Assembly: GCA_903909375.1 (NCBI GenBank)
Contig: CAIVVM010000048.1
Span: 89,501-153,500, forward strand
Length of the DNA stretch: 64,000 nt
Source: an uncultured Alphaproteobacteria bacterium
GTDB lineage: Bacteria > Pseudomonadota > Alphaproteobacteria > Caulobacterales > Caulobacteraceae
Direction of reading: 5' to 3'
Shown here: positions 19,864 to 28,304 of the stretch, in pieces
Position numbering within the stretch: position 1 is the first letter of the stretch
How the letters are laid out: each line of letters begins with the position of its first letter
Translations under genes and position numbers: made by a program
Notes under the pieces: model-generated
What the model was told of the DNA's origin: nothing
Database searches by the model: none
Seen by the model: only the letters and a program-made list of their open reading frames with translations

Positions 19864-20637
19864 TCAGGTCATCGCGCGCCAGGCGACGTAGGCGGCCGTC
19901 GCGATCACCATCAGCGCGAATACCCGCCGGGCCAGGTCTGCGTGTCCCGCCAGGGCTCGCGCCAGGGGCGCGCCGGCCAGGGCGCCGCCCGCGCCGCCGA
20001 CCACGAGCGCGGCAAACAGGCCCCAGTCGATGAGGCCCGAGATAGCGTAACTCGCGCTGGTCGCGGCGCCGAAAAGCGCCACCGAGACGAGGGAGGAGGC
20101 CGCCGCATGGGCCAGTGTCATGCCGGTCGCCGCCATCAGGCCCGGGACAATCAGGAATCCGCCCCCGATCCCGAAGAAGCCTGCGGCAAGACCGGTGGCG
20201 AGGCCCAAGGGGGCCAGCTTGAAGGTGAGGGCCGCCGTAAGGTGTACGGACGGATCGCCAGCATCCTTCCTGGGAAGCAGCATCGAGGCGCCGATCAGCG
20301 CCATGACGACGGCAAACCACAGGATCAGCACCGCCCCGTCCAACTTCTGGGCCAGGTGGGCCCCGACCAGCGAGCCAGCCAGACCAGCCCCGCCGAACAC
20401 CAGGGCGCAAGGCCACTTGACCCGTCCCGCCCGGGCCTGGGCGCCCAGTCCCATGGCGGCGTTCACAGCGACGGCGGCGGCCGAGGTTCCGATCGCCACG
20501 TGCGGGTCCCGTACGCCAACGAAATACAGCAGCAGCGGCGTCGCAAGCACCGAGCCGCCGCCACCGAACACCGTGAGCAGCAGCCCGATCAGCGCGCCGC
20601 TGAGACCCGCGGCGGCATAGACAAGGACAGGGTCCAT
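19864..20637 (-). CDS. TauE/SafE-family sulfite exporter-like membrane protein
   Basis: A 257-residue membrane protein with eight predicted helices and the duplicated TauE/SafE pattern: GLLLTVFGGGGSVLATPLLLY (about 17-37) in the first half and GFFGIGGGFLIVPGL (about 150-165) in the second. Family members export sulfite or other sulfur anions. The start lies four bases after the rhodanese stop codon, and the persulfide regulator follows upstream, so it belongs to a sulfide/persulfide detoxification operon as the efflux component. Confidence 0.92.
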   Translation of the reverse strand: MDPVLVYAAAGLSGALIGLLLTVFGGGGSVLATPLLLYFVGVRDPHVAIGTSAAAVAVNAAMGLGAQARAGRVKWPCALVFGGAGLAGSLVGAHLAQKLDGAVLILWFAVVMALIGASMLLPRKDAGDPSVHLTAALTFKLAPLGLATGLAAGFFGIGGGFLIVPGLMAATGMTLAHAAASSLVSVALFGAATSASYAISGLIDWGLFAALVVGGAGGALAGAPLARALAGHADLARRVFALMVIATAAYVAWRAMT

Positions 20638-20641
20638 GGGA

Positions 20642-21175
20642 TCAGCCGACCGCTCGGCGGTTCCAGGGCGCCCGCGCCAGGAGCCCCGCCATTCCACAAA
20701 AGCCGGTCGCACCGGCGAAGATCAGCCCGGCGCCGACGAACCCGGAGATCGCGAAGAAGCCCGGGTGAAACCCGAAGCCCAGACCAACGCCCGCCAGCAC
20801 CAGCAGGCCGGCAGCGATCTGGACCTGGCGCATCATTTCCAGCGGCGCCTTGCGGTCCTGTTCGACCGGTAGACCGGCTGCCTCCCAGCCATCAACACCA
20901 CCCTCGAGCACAAATGCCGGGCCCTCCACGGCCTTGGCGAGCCGCTCGCAGTTCGCACCCGTCCGCATGCCGGTGCGGCAGGTGAAGATCACATCGCGCC
21001 CGGGCTCGATCTTCAGGTGCGCCTGTTCGAAGGCCGATAGCGGACGCGACAGGGCGCCGCGGACGTGGCGGCGTGCGAACTCGTCCGGCTCGCGGATATC
21101 CACGAGCACGGCGCGGTGCTGCATCAGGCGGTTCCTGGCGTCAGCTGGCGTCAGGGACGTGAGAACGGTTGTCAT
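20642..21175 (-). CDS. Rhodanese domain fused to DUF2892 membrane domain
   Basis: A 177-residue fusion. Residues 1-110 are a rhodanese domain with the active-site loop C66-R-T-G-M-R; residues about 112-177 are a DUF2892 domain with two membrane helices. It would shuttle sulfane sulfur at the membrane. Its 5' end overlaps the 3' end of the ArsR-type regulator gene by 35 bases. This fusion occurs in sulfide/persulfide operons with the same neighbours. Confidence 0.92.
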   Translation of the reverse strand: MTTVLTSLTPADARNRLMQHRAVLVDIREPDEFARRHVRGALSRPLSAFEQAHLKIEPGRDVIFTCRTGMRTGANCERLAKAVEGPAFVLEGGVDGWEAAGLPVEQDRKAPLEMMRQVQIAAGLLVLAGVGLGFGFHPGFFAISGFVGAGLIFAGATGFCGMAGLLARAPWNRRAVG

Positions 21176-21512
21176 TGGGGGACCTCATGTCAGGGGAACA
21201 AAAGATCTCTGCGAGCGTCGCCACCACCTTCAGCGCTGCGGGGTCGGCGATCCGGTAGCGCACGCTCTGGGCTTCGCGGCGGGTAGCCACGACGGCCTCT
21301 TCCCGCAGCACCGCAAGGTGCTGCGACAAGGCGGACTGCGAAAGGCCGACGAGGGGAACCAGTTCGCCCACCGATCGTTCGCCGTCCACGAGCTGGCACA
21401 GGATCATCAACCGCCGCTCATTGGCGAGTGCGCGCAGAAGCCTTGCGGCTTCCCCGGCGCTAGCCTCGAACTGGGCGATGTCGAAGTTCGCGAGATCGAA
21501 CATGAGCTCCAT
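21141..21512 (-). CDS. bigR: ArsR-family persulfide-sensing repressor (BigR/SqrR-like)
   Basis: A 123-residue winged-helix ArsR-family protein. The recognition helix is in VGLSQSALSQHLAVLREE (about 55-72). Two cysteines, C39 (RRLMILCQL) and C105 (AEIFCSPD), occupy the positions of the sensing pair in BigR and SqrR, which form a tetrasulfide bridge with reactive sulfur and leave DNA. The ATG could be 21512 or, with GGAG close by, 21503. The gene is divergent from the persulfide dioxygenase, with a palindrome between them. Confidence 0.92.
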   Translation of the reverse strand: MELMFDLANFDIAQFEASAGEAARLLRALANERRLMILCQLVDGERSVGELVPLVGLSQSALSQHLAVLREEAVVATRREAQSVRYRIADPAALKVVATLAEIFCSPDMRSPNDNRSHVPDAS

Positions 21513-21522
21513 ATATGCGCTA

Positions 21523-21537
21523 TTGCTAAATTAGCAA
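21523..21537. promoter_or_regulatory. Palindromic operator TTGCTAA-A-TTAGCAA
   Basis: A perfect 15-base palindrome in the 65-base divergent gap, overlapping an AT-rich stretch that looks like the promoter of the dioxygenase gene. Its place is where a BigR-type repressor would control both directions. Confidence 0.65.
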
Positions 21538-21577
21538 GGTCTAATATATTCGCAGTCACACCCAGGAGGCTCCGAAC

Positions 21578-22438
21578 ATGCAACCGCATATTCAAGCATT
21601 TTTCGACCCCGCCACATCTACTGCCAGCTACCTCGTCTCCGATCCCGCCACCGGCGCAGCGGCGATCATCGACCCGGTCCTCGACTTCGAGCCCAGGAGC
21701 GCGCGGCTATCGACCGATTCGGCGGAGGCGATCCTGCAAGCCGTGCGCGAGCAGGGCCTGCACCTGGCCTATGTACTGGAGACCCACGCACACGCCGACC
21801 ATCTGTCGGCCGCCGATCACATACGCCGCGCCACAGGGGCCGAGGTGGTCATCGGGGCGCGGATAACCGAAGTGCAGGCGCAGTTCGCACCGCTGTTCGA
21901 GGTCGAGGATCTCCAGCCCGATGGCGGCGACTTCGATCGACTGGTGCGGGAAGGTGACGCCCTTCCGCTCGGCGACCTGTCCATCGGCGTCCTGCATACG
22001 CCCGGTCACACGCCAGCCTGTGTAACCTACACCCTGGGCGACGCGGCCTTTGTCGGCGACACACTGTTCATGCCGGACTACGGCACCGCCCGCGCAGACT
22101 TTCCAGGCGGCGACGCATCGGTCCTCTACCAATCCATCCGGAAGGTCCTCGCCCTGCCGCCGGAAACCCGCCTCTTCGTCGGCCACGACTATCTGCCCCC
22201 AGGCCGCGCCGAGGTCCGTTGGGAAACCACCGTAGCCGAAGAACTGGCCCATAACATTCACGTCCACGAGGGCGTCGCCGAGGCCGCCTTCGTAACCATG
22301 CGCCAAACCCGCGACGCGACCCTGGCGCCGCCAACCCTGATCCTGCCGTCTCTACAGGTGAACATCCGGGCCGGCGCCCTGCCCCCCGCCAGCCCCGGCG
22401 GTCATGTCTATCTGAGGTTGCCCGTGACACTGGCCTGA
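21578..22438 (+). CDS. blh: Persulfide dioxygenase-like metallo-beta-lactamase protein (Blh/ETHE1 group)
   Basis: A 286-residue metallo-beta-lactamase-fold protein. Metal ligands are in TH70AH72AD74H75, GHTPAC (about 143-148) and GHDYLPPG (about 206-213), with GDTLF between them. Sequence and neighbours match Blh, which oxidises glutathione persulfide to sulfite. With the rhodanese and TauE-like gene this completes a path from persulfide to exported sulfite. The start has AGGAGG eight bases upstream. No sulfide:quinone reductase gene is in the window. Confidence 0.92.
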   Translation: MQPHIQAFFDPATSTASYLVSDPATGAAAIIDPVLDFEPRSARLSTDSAEAILQAVREQGLHLAYVLETHAHADHLSAADHIRRATGAEVVIGARITEVQAQFAPLFEVEDLQPDGGDFDRLVREGDALPLGDLSIGVLHTPGHTPACVTYTLGDAAFVGDTLFMPDYGTARADFPGGDASVLYQSIRKVLALPPETRLFVGHDYLPPGRAEVRWETTVAEELAHNIHVHEGVAEAAFVTMRQTRDATLAPPTLILPSLQVNIRAGALPPASPGGHVYLRLPVTLA

Positions 22439-22523
22439 CCTTACGGCGCCCTCTCGCATGAAAGTCCTGCACAGGCCGGCAAGTCGGGTATGGTTGGCAA
22501 TCAACGGGTGAGGAAATGTGGTC

Positions 22524-24146
22524 ATGGCAATGGGCGCAGCAGGCGATTCATTCGATGCGGTGATCGTGGGCGCCGGGTTCTCCGGCCTCTACATGCTGCA
22601 CAAGCTGCGGGGCATGGGGCTCAGTGCGCGGATTTATGAGGCCGGCACCGGCGTGGGCGGTACCTGGTACTGGAACCGCTATCCCGGCGCGCGGGTGGAT
22701 ATCGAGAGCCAGGAGTATTCCTATTCCTTCTCGCCGGAGCTCGATGACGAGTGGGTCTGGAGTGAGCGGTACGCCACCCAGCCGGAACTGCTGCGCTACC
22801 TCAATCATGTCGCCGACCGGTTCGACCTGCGCCCTGACATCCAGCTCGAAACCCGGGTCACCACCGCCCACTTTGACGAGAGCTCCAACCGCTGGACGGT
22901 GACAACCGACCGGGGGGAGACAATCAGCGCACGCTACTGTGTCATGGCCACCGGTTGCCTCTCGGTGCCCAACGACGCGACGTTCCCGGGCATGGAGACT
23001 TTTCAGGGCAAGAGCTGGCACACCAACAACTGGCCCCGCGACGGCGTGGACTTCAAGGGCCAGCGCGTGGCGGTTATTGGCACCGGATCGTCAGCTATCC
23101 AGTCGATCCCGATCATCGCCGCCGAGGCGGATCATGTGACCGTTTTCCAGCGCACGCCCAACTTCAGCGTGCCTGCGCACAATGGCCCTGTGGACCCGGT
23201 GATCGCCGCCGACTGGAAGGCCAACCGCGCGCAGCGCCGCAAGGAAGCCCGCGAAACCGGCTTCGGCATCCTGATGGTGGGGAACAACGAGACCCTGGCG
23301 CTGGAGGACAGCCCGGAAGCGAGGCAGGCCAACTATCAGGCCCGCTGGGAGATTGGCGGCTTCGCACTGCTGGGCGGGTATGGTGACCTGGTCGTCGACA
23401 CCCAGGCCAACGATACGGCCGCCGAGTTCGTCCGGGGCAAGATCCGCGAGATCGTCAAGGACCCCGCCGTGGCCGAAAAGCTGGCGCCCAAGTCCTTCCC
23501 GATTGGCTCCAAGCGCCTGTGCGTCGACACCGGCTATTACGACACGTTCAACCGCGACAACGTCTCCCTGGTCGACCTTCGCGAAGAGGCGCTGGAGGAG
23601 ATCACACCCACCGGCGTGCGCACCACGGGCGGAAGCCATGACGTGGACACCATTGTCTATGCCATCGGCTTCGACGCCATGACGGGCGCGCTGGGCAAGG
23701 TGGACATCCGCGGCCGCGACGGCGAGACCCTGAAGGACGAATGGGCGGATGGCCCTCGCACCTACCTCGGCCTGATGGTGGCGGGGTTCCCCAATCTCTT
23801 CATCGTGACCGGGCCCGGCAGCCCCTCTGTGCTCTGCAACATGGCCGTGGCCATCGAACAGCATGTGGAGTGGATTTCCGACTGCATCGGCTGGATGAGC
23901 GAACGGCAGATGGGCGCCATCGAGGCCACCACGGCCGCCCAGGACGCTTGGGTCGAGCACGTCAACGAGGTGGCCGCGCCCACCATCTTCCCGCTGGCGA
24001 ACTCCTGGTACATGGGCGCCAACGTGCCCGGAAAACCCCAGGTTTTCATGCCCTACATCGGCGGCTTCCCGGTCTATCGTGACAAGTGCAACGAGGTGGC
24101 CGCCAACGGCTACGAGGGCTTCACGGTCTCGTCCGACGCCCGGTGA
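22524..24146 (+). CDS. Type I Baeyer-Villiger monooxygenase
   Basis: A 540-residue FAD/NADPH enzyme. The FAD-binding motif is VGAGFSG near residue 15, the Baeyer-Villiger fingerprint FQGKSWHTNNWP is at 160-171 (matches FxGxxxHxxxWP), and the NADPH motif IGTGSSA starts near 185. It inserts oxygen next to a carbonyl, turning a ketone into an ester or lactone. Cyclohexanone-type and steroid-type members share this pattern, so the substrate is not fixed. The ATG at 22524 has GAGG ten bases upstream; a GTG two codons earlier is also possible. Confidence 0.92.
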   Translation: MAMGAAGDSFDAVIVGAGFSGLYMLHKLRGMGLSARIYEAGTGVGGTWYWNRYPGARVDIESQEYSYSFSPELDDEWVWSERYATQPELLRYLNHVADRFDLRPDIQLETRVTTAHFDESSNRWTVTTDRGETISARYCVMATGCLSVPNDATFPGMETFQGKSWHTNNWPRDGVDFKGQRVAVIGTGSSAIQSIPIIAAEADHVTVFQRTPNFSVPAHNGPVDPVIAADWKANRAQRRKEARETGFGILMVGNNETLALEDSPEARQANYQARWEIGGFALLGGYGDLVVDTQANDTAAEFVRGKIREIVKDPAVAEKLAPKSFPIGSKRLCVDTGYYDTFNRDNVSLVDLREEALEEITPTGVRTTGGSHDVDTIVYAIGFDAMTGALGKVDIRGRDGETLKDEWADGPRTYLGLMVAGFPNLFIVTGPGSPSVLCNMAVAIEQHVEWISDCIGWMSERQMGAIEATTAAQDAWVEHVNEVAAPTIFPLANSWYMGANVPGKPQVFMPYIGGFPVYRDKCNEVAANGYEGFTVSSDAR

Positions 24147-24769
24147 CCTGGGCTGCGCTGCCGCTGCCGGACCTCAGATCGCGGATTGCGGCCAATCTCT
24201 CGGGGTTCCCGCGCCGCGAGATTGCGGCTGATGGATTGCGGCTGGCGGCCGTGGCGGTGGTGGTCTCGCCACACAAGGGAAGGCCTACGTTCCTGCTCAC
24301 CCGGCGCGCGCTGACCATGCGGCGCAACGCCGGCAACTACGCCCTTCCCGGCGGCAATATCGAACCCGGCGAGGATGTGATCGACGCCGCGCGGCGCGAG
24401 ACCTCTGAGGAACTTGGCGTGTCGCTGGATCGGGACGCTGCGCTGGGCCGGCTGGATGACTTCAAGACGCTGGGCGGGCATCGGGTGACGCCTGTGGTGT
24501 TCTGGTCCGATACCGAACTCACCGTGATCCCTGACCCCGTCGAGGTCCATGTCGCCTGGCGGATCCCGCTCGCCGAGCTGGACCATCCAAAGTCCCCACG
24601 CCGTCAGGCTCACCCTCATGGCGACGACCTGATCCTGCAGATGCGGCTCCGCGGCCAATGGGTCAACGCGCCAACCGCGGCCTGGCTCTACCAGTTCCGC
24701 GAGGTGGCCCTGCACGGCCGCCCCACTCGCCTGGACGATGTGGGTCAGCCAGAGTGGACGCGGGGGTGA
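24143..24769 (+). CDS. NUDIX hydrolase (CoA diphosphatase-like)
   Basis: A 208-residue NUDIX protein. The NUDIX box GGNIEPGEDVIDAARRETSEELG is complete (about 68-90), with the pre-box LTRRALTMRRNAGNYALPGG as in NudL-type CoA diphosphatases. It likely cleaves CoA or a nucleotide diphosphate. The start is GTG overlapping the monooxygenase stop codon (GTGA), so the two are translationally coupled. A longer reading upstream only overlaps the monooxygenase gene in another frame and is not credible. Confidence 0.85.
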   Translation: MTWAALPLPDLRSRIAANLSGFPRREIAADGLRLAAVAVVVSPHKGRPTFLLTRRALTMRRNAGNYALPGGNIEPGEDVIDAARRETSEELGVSLDRDAALGRLDDFKTLGGHRVTPVVFWSDTELTVIPDPVEVHVAWRIPLAELDHPKSPRRQAHPHGDDLILQMRLRGQWVNAPTAAWLYQFREVALHGRPTRLDDVGQPEWTRG

Positions 24770-24819
24770 CAGCCACCGCCGGGCGGCGCAGTGTGGGACA
24801 AGTCGAGAGAGGTTTTGCA

Positions 24820-25668
24820 ATGCTCGGGAAGAGATGCCGCCGTATCGGTCTGGCGCTGCTGCTGGCCATGCCAGCGGTGCCGGTCGTCGCAGCCGCCAAG
24901 CCCGATATCCGCCTCTACGCGATGGATTGCGGTCGGCTGACCATGCCCAACGCCGACGGTTACGCCGATGACGGATCCTACAAGGGCAAGCCCGCAAGCA
25001 TGGTGGTGCCCTGCTATCTGATCCGCCACCCCAAGGGCGATCTGGTCTGGGATACAGGCGTCCCTCAGTGGATTGCTGACAACCCCGGAGGCACCTTGCC
25101 GGGCGGGATCACCGTGTCACGCAAACTGACCGACCAGTTGAAGCAACTGAACCTGACCCCCGCCGACATCGAGTACCTCTCGATCTCCCACAGCCACGTC
25201 GACCATATCGGCAATGCCGGCCTGTTTGCCGCCAGCACCTGGATCGTTGACGCTGATGAACGCGCCTATGCATTTCGCCCCGGCGCACGAGCCGACGTGA
25301 AGGGCTTCGCCGCCTATTCGGCGCTGGAGACCTCAAAGACGGTGTTGATCGAGGGTGACGCCACCCACGACGTCTTCGGCGATGGGTCGGTGACGATCCA
25401 CCAGACGCCGGGCCACACCCCCGGCCATACCGTACTGCTGGTACGACTGCGCAAGGCCGGCCCCGTGATCCTGACCGGCGACATGTGGCACATTGCCGAG
25501 AGCCGCGCCGCCCGCCGGGTCCCCCGCTTCAACTTCGACAAGGCCATGAGTCTGCGCAGCATGGACAAGGTCGAGGCCCTCGCGGCGGCCAACAAGGCGC
25601 GTGTCGTCCTGGAGCACGTCCCCGCCGACTTCGACGCCTTGCCGAAATTCCCGTCGGCGCTGCGGTAG
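24820..25668 (+). CDS. Secreted metallo-beta-lactamase, N-acyl-homoserine-lactonase family-like
   Basis: A 282-residue protein: signal peptide to about residue 26, then a metallo-beta-lactamase fold with SH124SH126VD128H129, the GHTPGHT motif (about 195-201), the bridging aspartate in LTGDMWH (about 215) and a terminal histidine EHVP. This pattern fits the lactonase-like subfamily that includes AiiA-type enzymes, but substrate needs biochemical proof. GAGAGG seven bases upstream supports the ATG. It is 50 bases after the NUDIX gene, so one transcript with the monooxygenase is likely. Confidence 0.85.
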   Translation: MLGKRCRRIGLALLLAMPAVPVVAAAKPDIRLYAMDCGRLTMPNADGYADDGSYKGKPASMVVPCYLIRHPKGDLVWDTGVPQWIADNPGGTLPGGITVSRKLTDQLKQLNLTPADIEYLSISHSHVDHIGNAGLFAASTWIVDADERAYAFRPGARADVKGFAAYSALETSKTVLIEGDATHDVFGDGSVTIHQTPGHTPGHTVLLVRLRKAGPVILTGDMWHIAESRAARRVPRFNFDKAMSLRSMDKVEALAAANKARVVLEHVPADFDALPKFPSALR

Positions 25669-25679
25669 GTCGCCCTACC
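25664..25679. terminator. Short GGTAGG/CCTACC hairpin across convergent stop codons
   Basis: A six-base-pair stem with a four-base loop that overlaps the ends of the lactonase-like and aldo/keto reductase genes. It has no T-run. Overlap with both stop codons makes chance symmetry possible. Confidence 0.25.
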
Positions 25680-26676
25680 CCTCGGTCGGCATCAGCTCCG
25701 TATCCACCGAAGCCTGCATTGCCGGGGCGTAGCGGGATCCTGTGACGGTGTCGCCGTTTACCAACTGATCCACCTGCGCCACCACGGCGTCGGACAGGGT
25801 CACTCCGGACGCCGCCGCATCTTCGCGCATGTGGTCGGGATTGGTCGTGCCGGGGATGGGGACGATGATGTCATCCTTCTGCAGCAGCCAGGCCAGGCAG
25901 AGTTGCGCTGTGGTGCAGCCGGCGTCGCGGGCCAGGGCCTCGAAGTTTCGATAGAGCGCCATGTTGGCCTCGAACGCCGCGCCCTGAAATCTGGGCATGC
26001 CGCGCCGGAAGTCGCCTTCTTCCAGCTTCGCGGGGTCGGTCACGCCACCCGCCAGGAAGCCACGTCCGACCGGCGAGAAGGCCACGAAAGCCACGCCCAG
26101 TTCGCGGCAGGCGTCCAGCACGGCGATCTCGGGGTTCCGCGTCCAGGGCGAGTACTCGGTCTGCAGCGCCGCAATGGGGTGGACGGCGTGGGCCTTGCGC
26201 AGGGTCGGTGCGGAAACCTCCGACAGGCCGATGGAACGGATCTTTCCTGCCGCCACCAGGTCGGCCAGGGCGCCGACGCTATCCTCGATCGGCACCTGAC
26301 GGTCCATCCGGTGCAGGTAGTAGAGGTCGATGACGTCGGTCTTCAGGCGTTTCAGGCTGACCTCGCACAGCGCCTTGATCGTCTCGGGCCGGCCGTCGAT
26401 CCCGCGTTGCGTGCCGGTGGCGTCGGTGATGCCGCACTTGGACGCGAGCACGAACCTGTCGCGATGCGGCCTCAACACCTCGCCCACCAGGGTCTCATTG
26501 TGCCCCAGGCCATAGACCGCCGCCGTGTCGAAGAAGGTATAGCCGGCGTCCAGCGCGCCCAGCAGCACCTGTTCGGCCTGCTCACGGGGCGGCGGGGCGC
26601 CGTAGGCGTGGCTCAGGCTCATGCAGCCCAGACCAATGGCGGATACCTCGAGCGAACCGATGTGGCGTGTCTGCAT
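25675..26676 (-). CDS. Aldo/keto reductase
   Basis: A 333-residue NADPH-dependent reductase. The catalytic tetrad is visible as D50, Y55, K80 and H122. The C-terminal part has the NADPH loop around IVPIPGTTNPDHMREDAAA (about 265-283). It resembles the YajO/Tas group; typical substrates are aldehydes. The start is set by GGAG nine bases before the ATG at 26676. It is convergent with the lactonase-like gene. Confidence 0.92.
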   Translation of the reverse strand: MQTRHIGSLEVSAIGLGCMSLSHAYGAPPPREQAEQVLLGALDAGYTFFDTAAVYGLGHNETLVGEVLRPHRDRFVLASKCGITDATGTQRGIDGRPETIKALCEVSLKRLKTDVIDLYYLHRMDRQVPIEDSVGALADLVAAGKIRSIGLSEVSAPTLRKAHAVHPIAALQTEYSPWTRNPEIAVLDACRELGVAFVAFSPVGRGFLAGGVTDPAKLEEGDFRRGMPRFQGAAFEANMALYRNFEALARDAGCTTAQLCLAWLLQKDDIIVPIPGTTNPDHMREDAAASGVTLSDAVVAQVDQLVNGDTVTGSRYAPAMQASVDTELMPTEG

Positions 26677-26725
26677 TTGCCTGTCTCCCTTTTGCGAGGT
26701 GAGAGGCGGCGTCACGACCCGTGTG

Positions 26726-27385
26726 TCAAGTGCGTCCGACGTGCAGCTCGAGGGTTTCTCCGTCCTGGATCAACACGTCGCCATCGCGCAAAGTCCGGTG
26801 GGGAATCCGATTTTCAACCATCCAGCTGGCGGTTCGCTCCGCCGCCCCGGCTTCGGCATGTTCGGAGCGGAAATGGGGTACGATCGCCGCGTCGATCAAT
26901 CCAAGCCCCTCCCAGACCGGATCAGGTTGATAGCCTTCGGCCAGGACCGCCGGATCATCCATGAGCTCCAGACCCCGCAACGACGGCGCGGCGACACAGG
27001 CCCCGGCGCTCCAGCCGCCATAGATCAGCTGTTCCGCCCAGACGAGGCCCGGCGCTATGGCGTCGAACCCGCTCTGCCGCATGGCTCTTCTCAGCAGAAA
27101 CGCATTGCCGCCGACCGCCCAGACCATCCGCGTGTGCGAGAGTTCTGCCAGCAAAGCCTCGGGTCGACGAAAGTAGGCCCGGAGATCAAGATCATAGGCG
27201 TCCAGGCCCTGGTCCCGGAATTCGGCGATCGGATCGTAGACATGGCGTGCATAGGCCTGTCGCGACGCCATCGGAAGGTCGTCCACCGCGTTGGCGATCA
27301 CGCCGACGCGAGCGCCCGGCCCTGCCATCCGGAGCAGGTGAGCATGGCTGTCACGGGTGCGATTTGAAGCCAGATACAGGCGCAT
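26726..27385 (-). CDS. pepE: Peptidase E-like (S51) peptidase
   Basis: A 219-residue S51 peptidase homologue. The nucleophile is S126 in IYGGWSAGACV; VGGNAFLLRRAM (91-102) is the conserved segment near the active site. S51 enzymes cleave N-terminal aspartyl dipeptides; other members handle cyanophycin. The histidine of the triad is probably in VPHFRSEH (about 168-175). It is 49 bases upstream of the aldo/keto reductase start in the same direction. Confidence 0.85.
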   Translation of the reverse strand: MRLYLASNRTRDSHAHLLRMAGPGARVGVIANAVDDLPMASRQAYARHVYDPIAEFRDQGLDAYDLDLRAYFRRPEALLAELSHTRMVWAVGGNAFLLRRAMRQSGFDAIAPGLVWAEQLIYGGWSAGACVAAPSLRGLELMDDPAVLAEGYQPDPVWEGLGLIDAAIVPHFRSEHAEAGAAERTASWMVENRIPHRTLRDGDVLIQDGETLELHVGRT

Positions 27386-27541
27386 GGGTTGCTCTACTGT
27401 CCCGGGGCAAGCCCGTCACCCCGCCGGAAAATCAACATTGCCGCCGCGCATCTGGCAGATGCCAGATTGGCATTGGATCAGCCGACCACGATGCGTCATC
27501 AACCGGGCGAAGGCCACGCCCTCCCCCAAGGATCTCTTGCC

Positions 27542-27934
27542 ATGATTTACCTGCGTTTCAGCCTGATCGCGCTGGCCGGCCTTGCACTGGCCTCGTGTGA
27601 CAACGCGGGTTCGGCTCTTAAAACCAGCGCGGGCGACTTCGCAAAGGAAGCGACTCGCACGGCCTCCGGCATGGTGAGCCTCAAGACCGCCTGCACCGTC
27701 GCCGGCCAGAGCGAGGCCTTTTGCGGGTGCGTCGAGGAGCGTCTCGGCGCCAGGCTTGATCCCGCCCAGCTCAAGGGCGTCACCGACGTGGTCTTAGAAG
27801 CCGTCAAGACCGGTACACTGGAGGGCGCAGCGCAGAACGCCACCGCCCTGCCGCCGGAGACCCGCACGGCTCTGGTCCAGTGTGCGGCGCGCGCCACGGT
27901 CGCCGGGGTGGTTGGCGAGTACAGCGGGCAGTAG
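27542..27934 (+). CDS. Small lipoprotein of unknown function
   Basis: A 130-residue protein with a lipoprotein signal: hydrophobic stretch FSLIALAGLALASC, the lipobox LASC with the lipidated cysteine at residue 19. The mature part is helical with four further cysteines (CTVAG, CGC, and QCAAR), which could form disulfides in the periplasm. No known domain is evident. The ATG at 27542 gives the signal directly. Confidence 0.75.
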   Translation: MIYLRFSLIALAGLALASCDNAGSALKTSAGDFAKEATRTASGMVSLKTACTVAGQSEAFCGCVEERLGARLDPAQLKGVTDVVLEAVKTGTLEGAAQNATALPPETRTALVQCAARATVAGVVGEYSGQ

Positions 27935-27938
27935 TCGG

Positions 27939-28304
27939 TCAGCCGCCGATGCGGACCGCGAGGGCGTCGAGGTCGTCCAGGAACCAGACGTGAGAGCCCC
28001 GGTTCGATTCCCGGACGAAGTCGCGCAATGCATCGCTGGCCGCGACCGCCTCCGAGATGTCGCCCAGGAACGCGACCTTGAATCCATAGTTGACGAACTT
28101 CTGGATCACCTCGCCGGCGATCCGGGTCTTGAGCGTCAGGAACCCAGGGCCAAGCCGCGACACCGGGATCGCTATGACGCGCGCGCCGGATCCATAGGCA
28201 TCACCGATGACGTCGGCGGCGGCGCGTTCGCCGTCCAGCGGAGGGCCATCGGGTCGGCACAGCCAAACGGACGCCCCCGCGACGAGGGTGACCTGGCCCA
28301 TCAC
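27939..28304 (-). CDS. DUF4180 domain protein
   Basis: A 121-residue DUF4180 protein, recognised from VIAIPVSRLGPGFLTLKTRIAGEVIQKFVNYGFKVAFLGD and DALRDFVRESNRGSHVWF. The fold is small alpha/beta and function is unknown. Its start overlaps the stop of the aminotransferase gene by four bases, so they are translationally coupled. DUF4180 genes are often found beside regulators or enzymes, and this pairing is worth noting. Confidence 0.85.
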   Translation of the reverse strand: MMGQVTLVAGASVWLCRPDGPPLDGERAAADVIGDAYGSGARVIAIPVSRLGPGFLTLKTRIAGEVIQKFVNYGFKVAFLGDISEAVAASDALRDFVRESNRGSHVWFLDDLDALAVRIGG

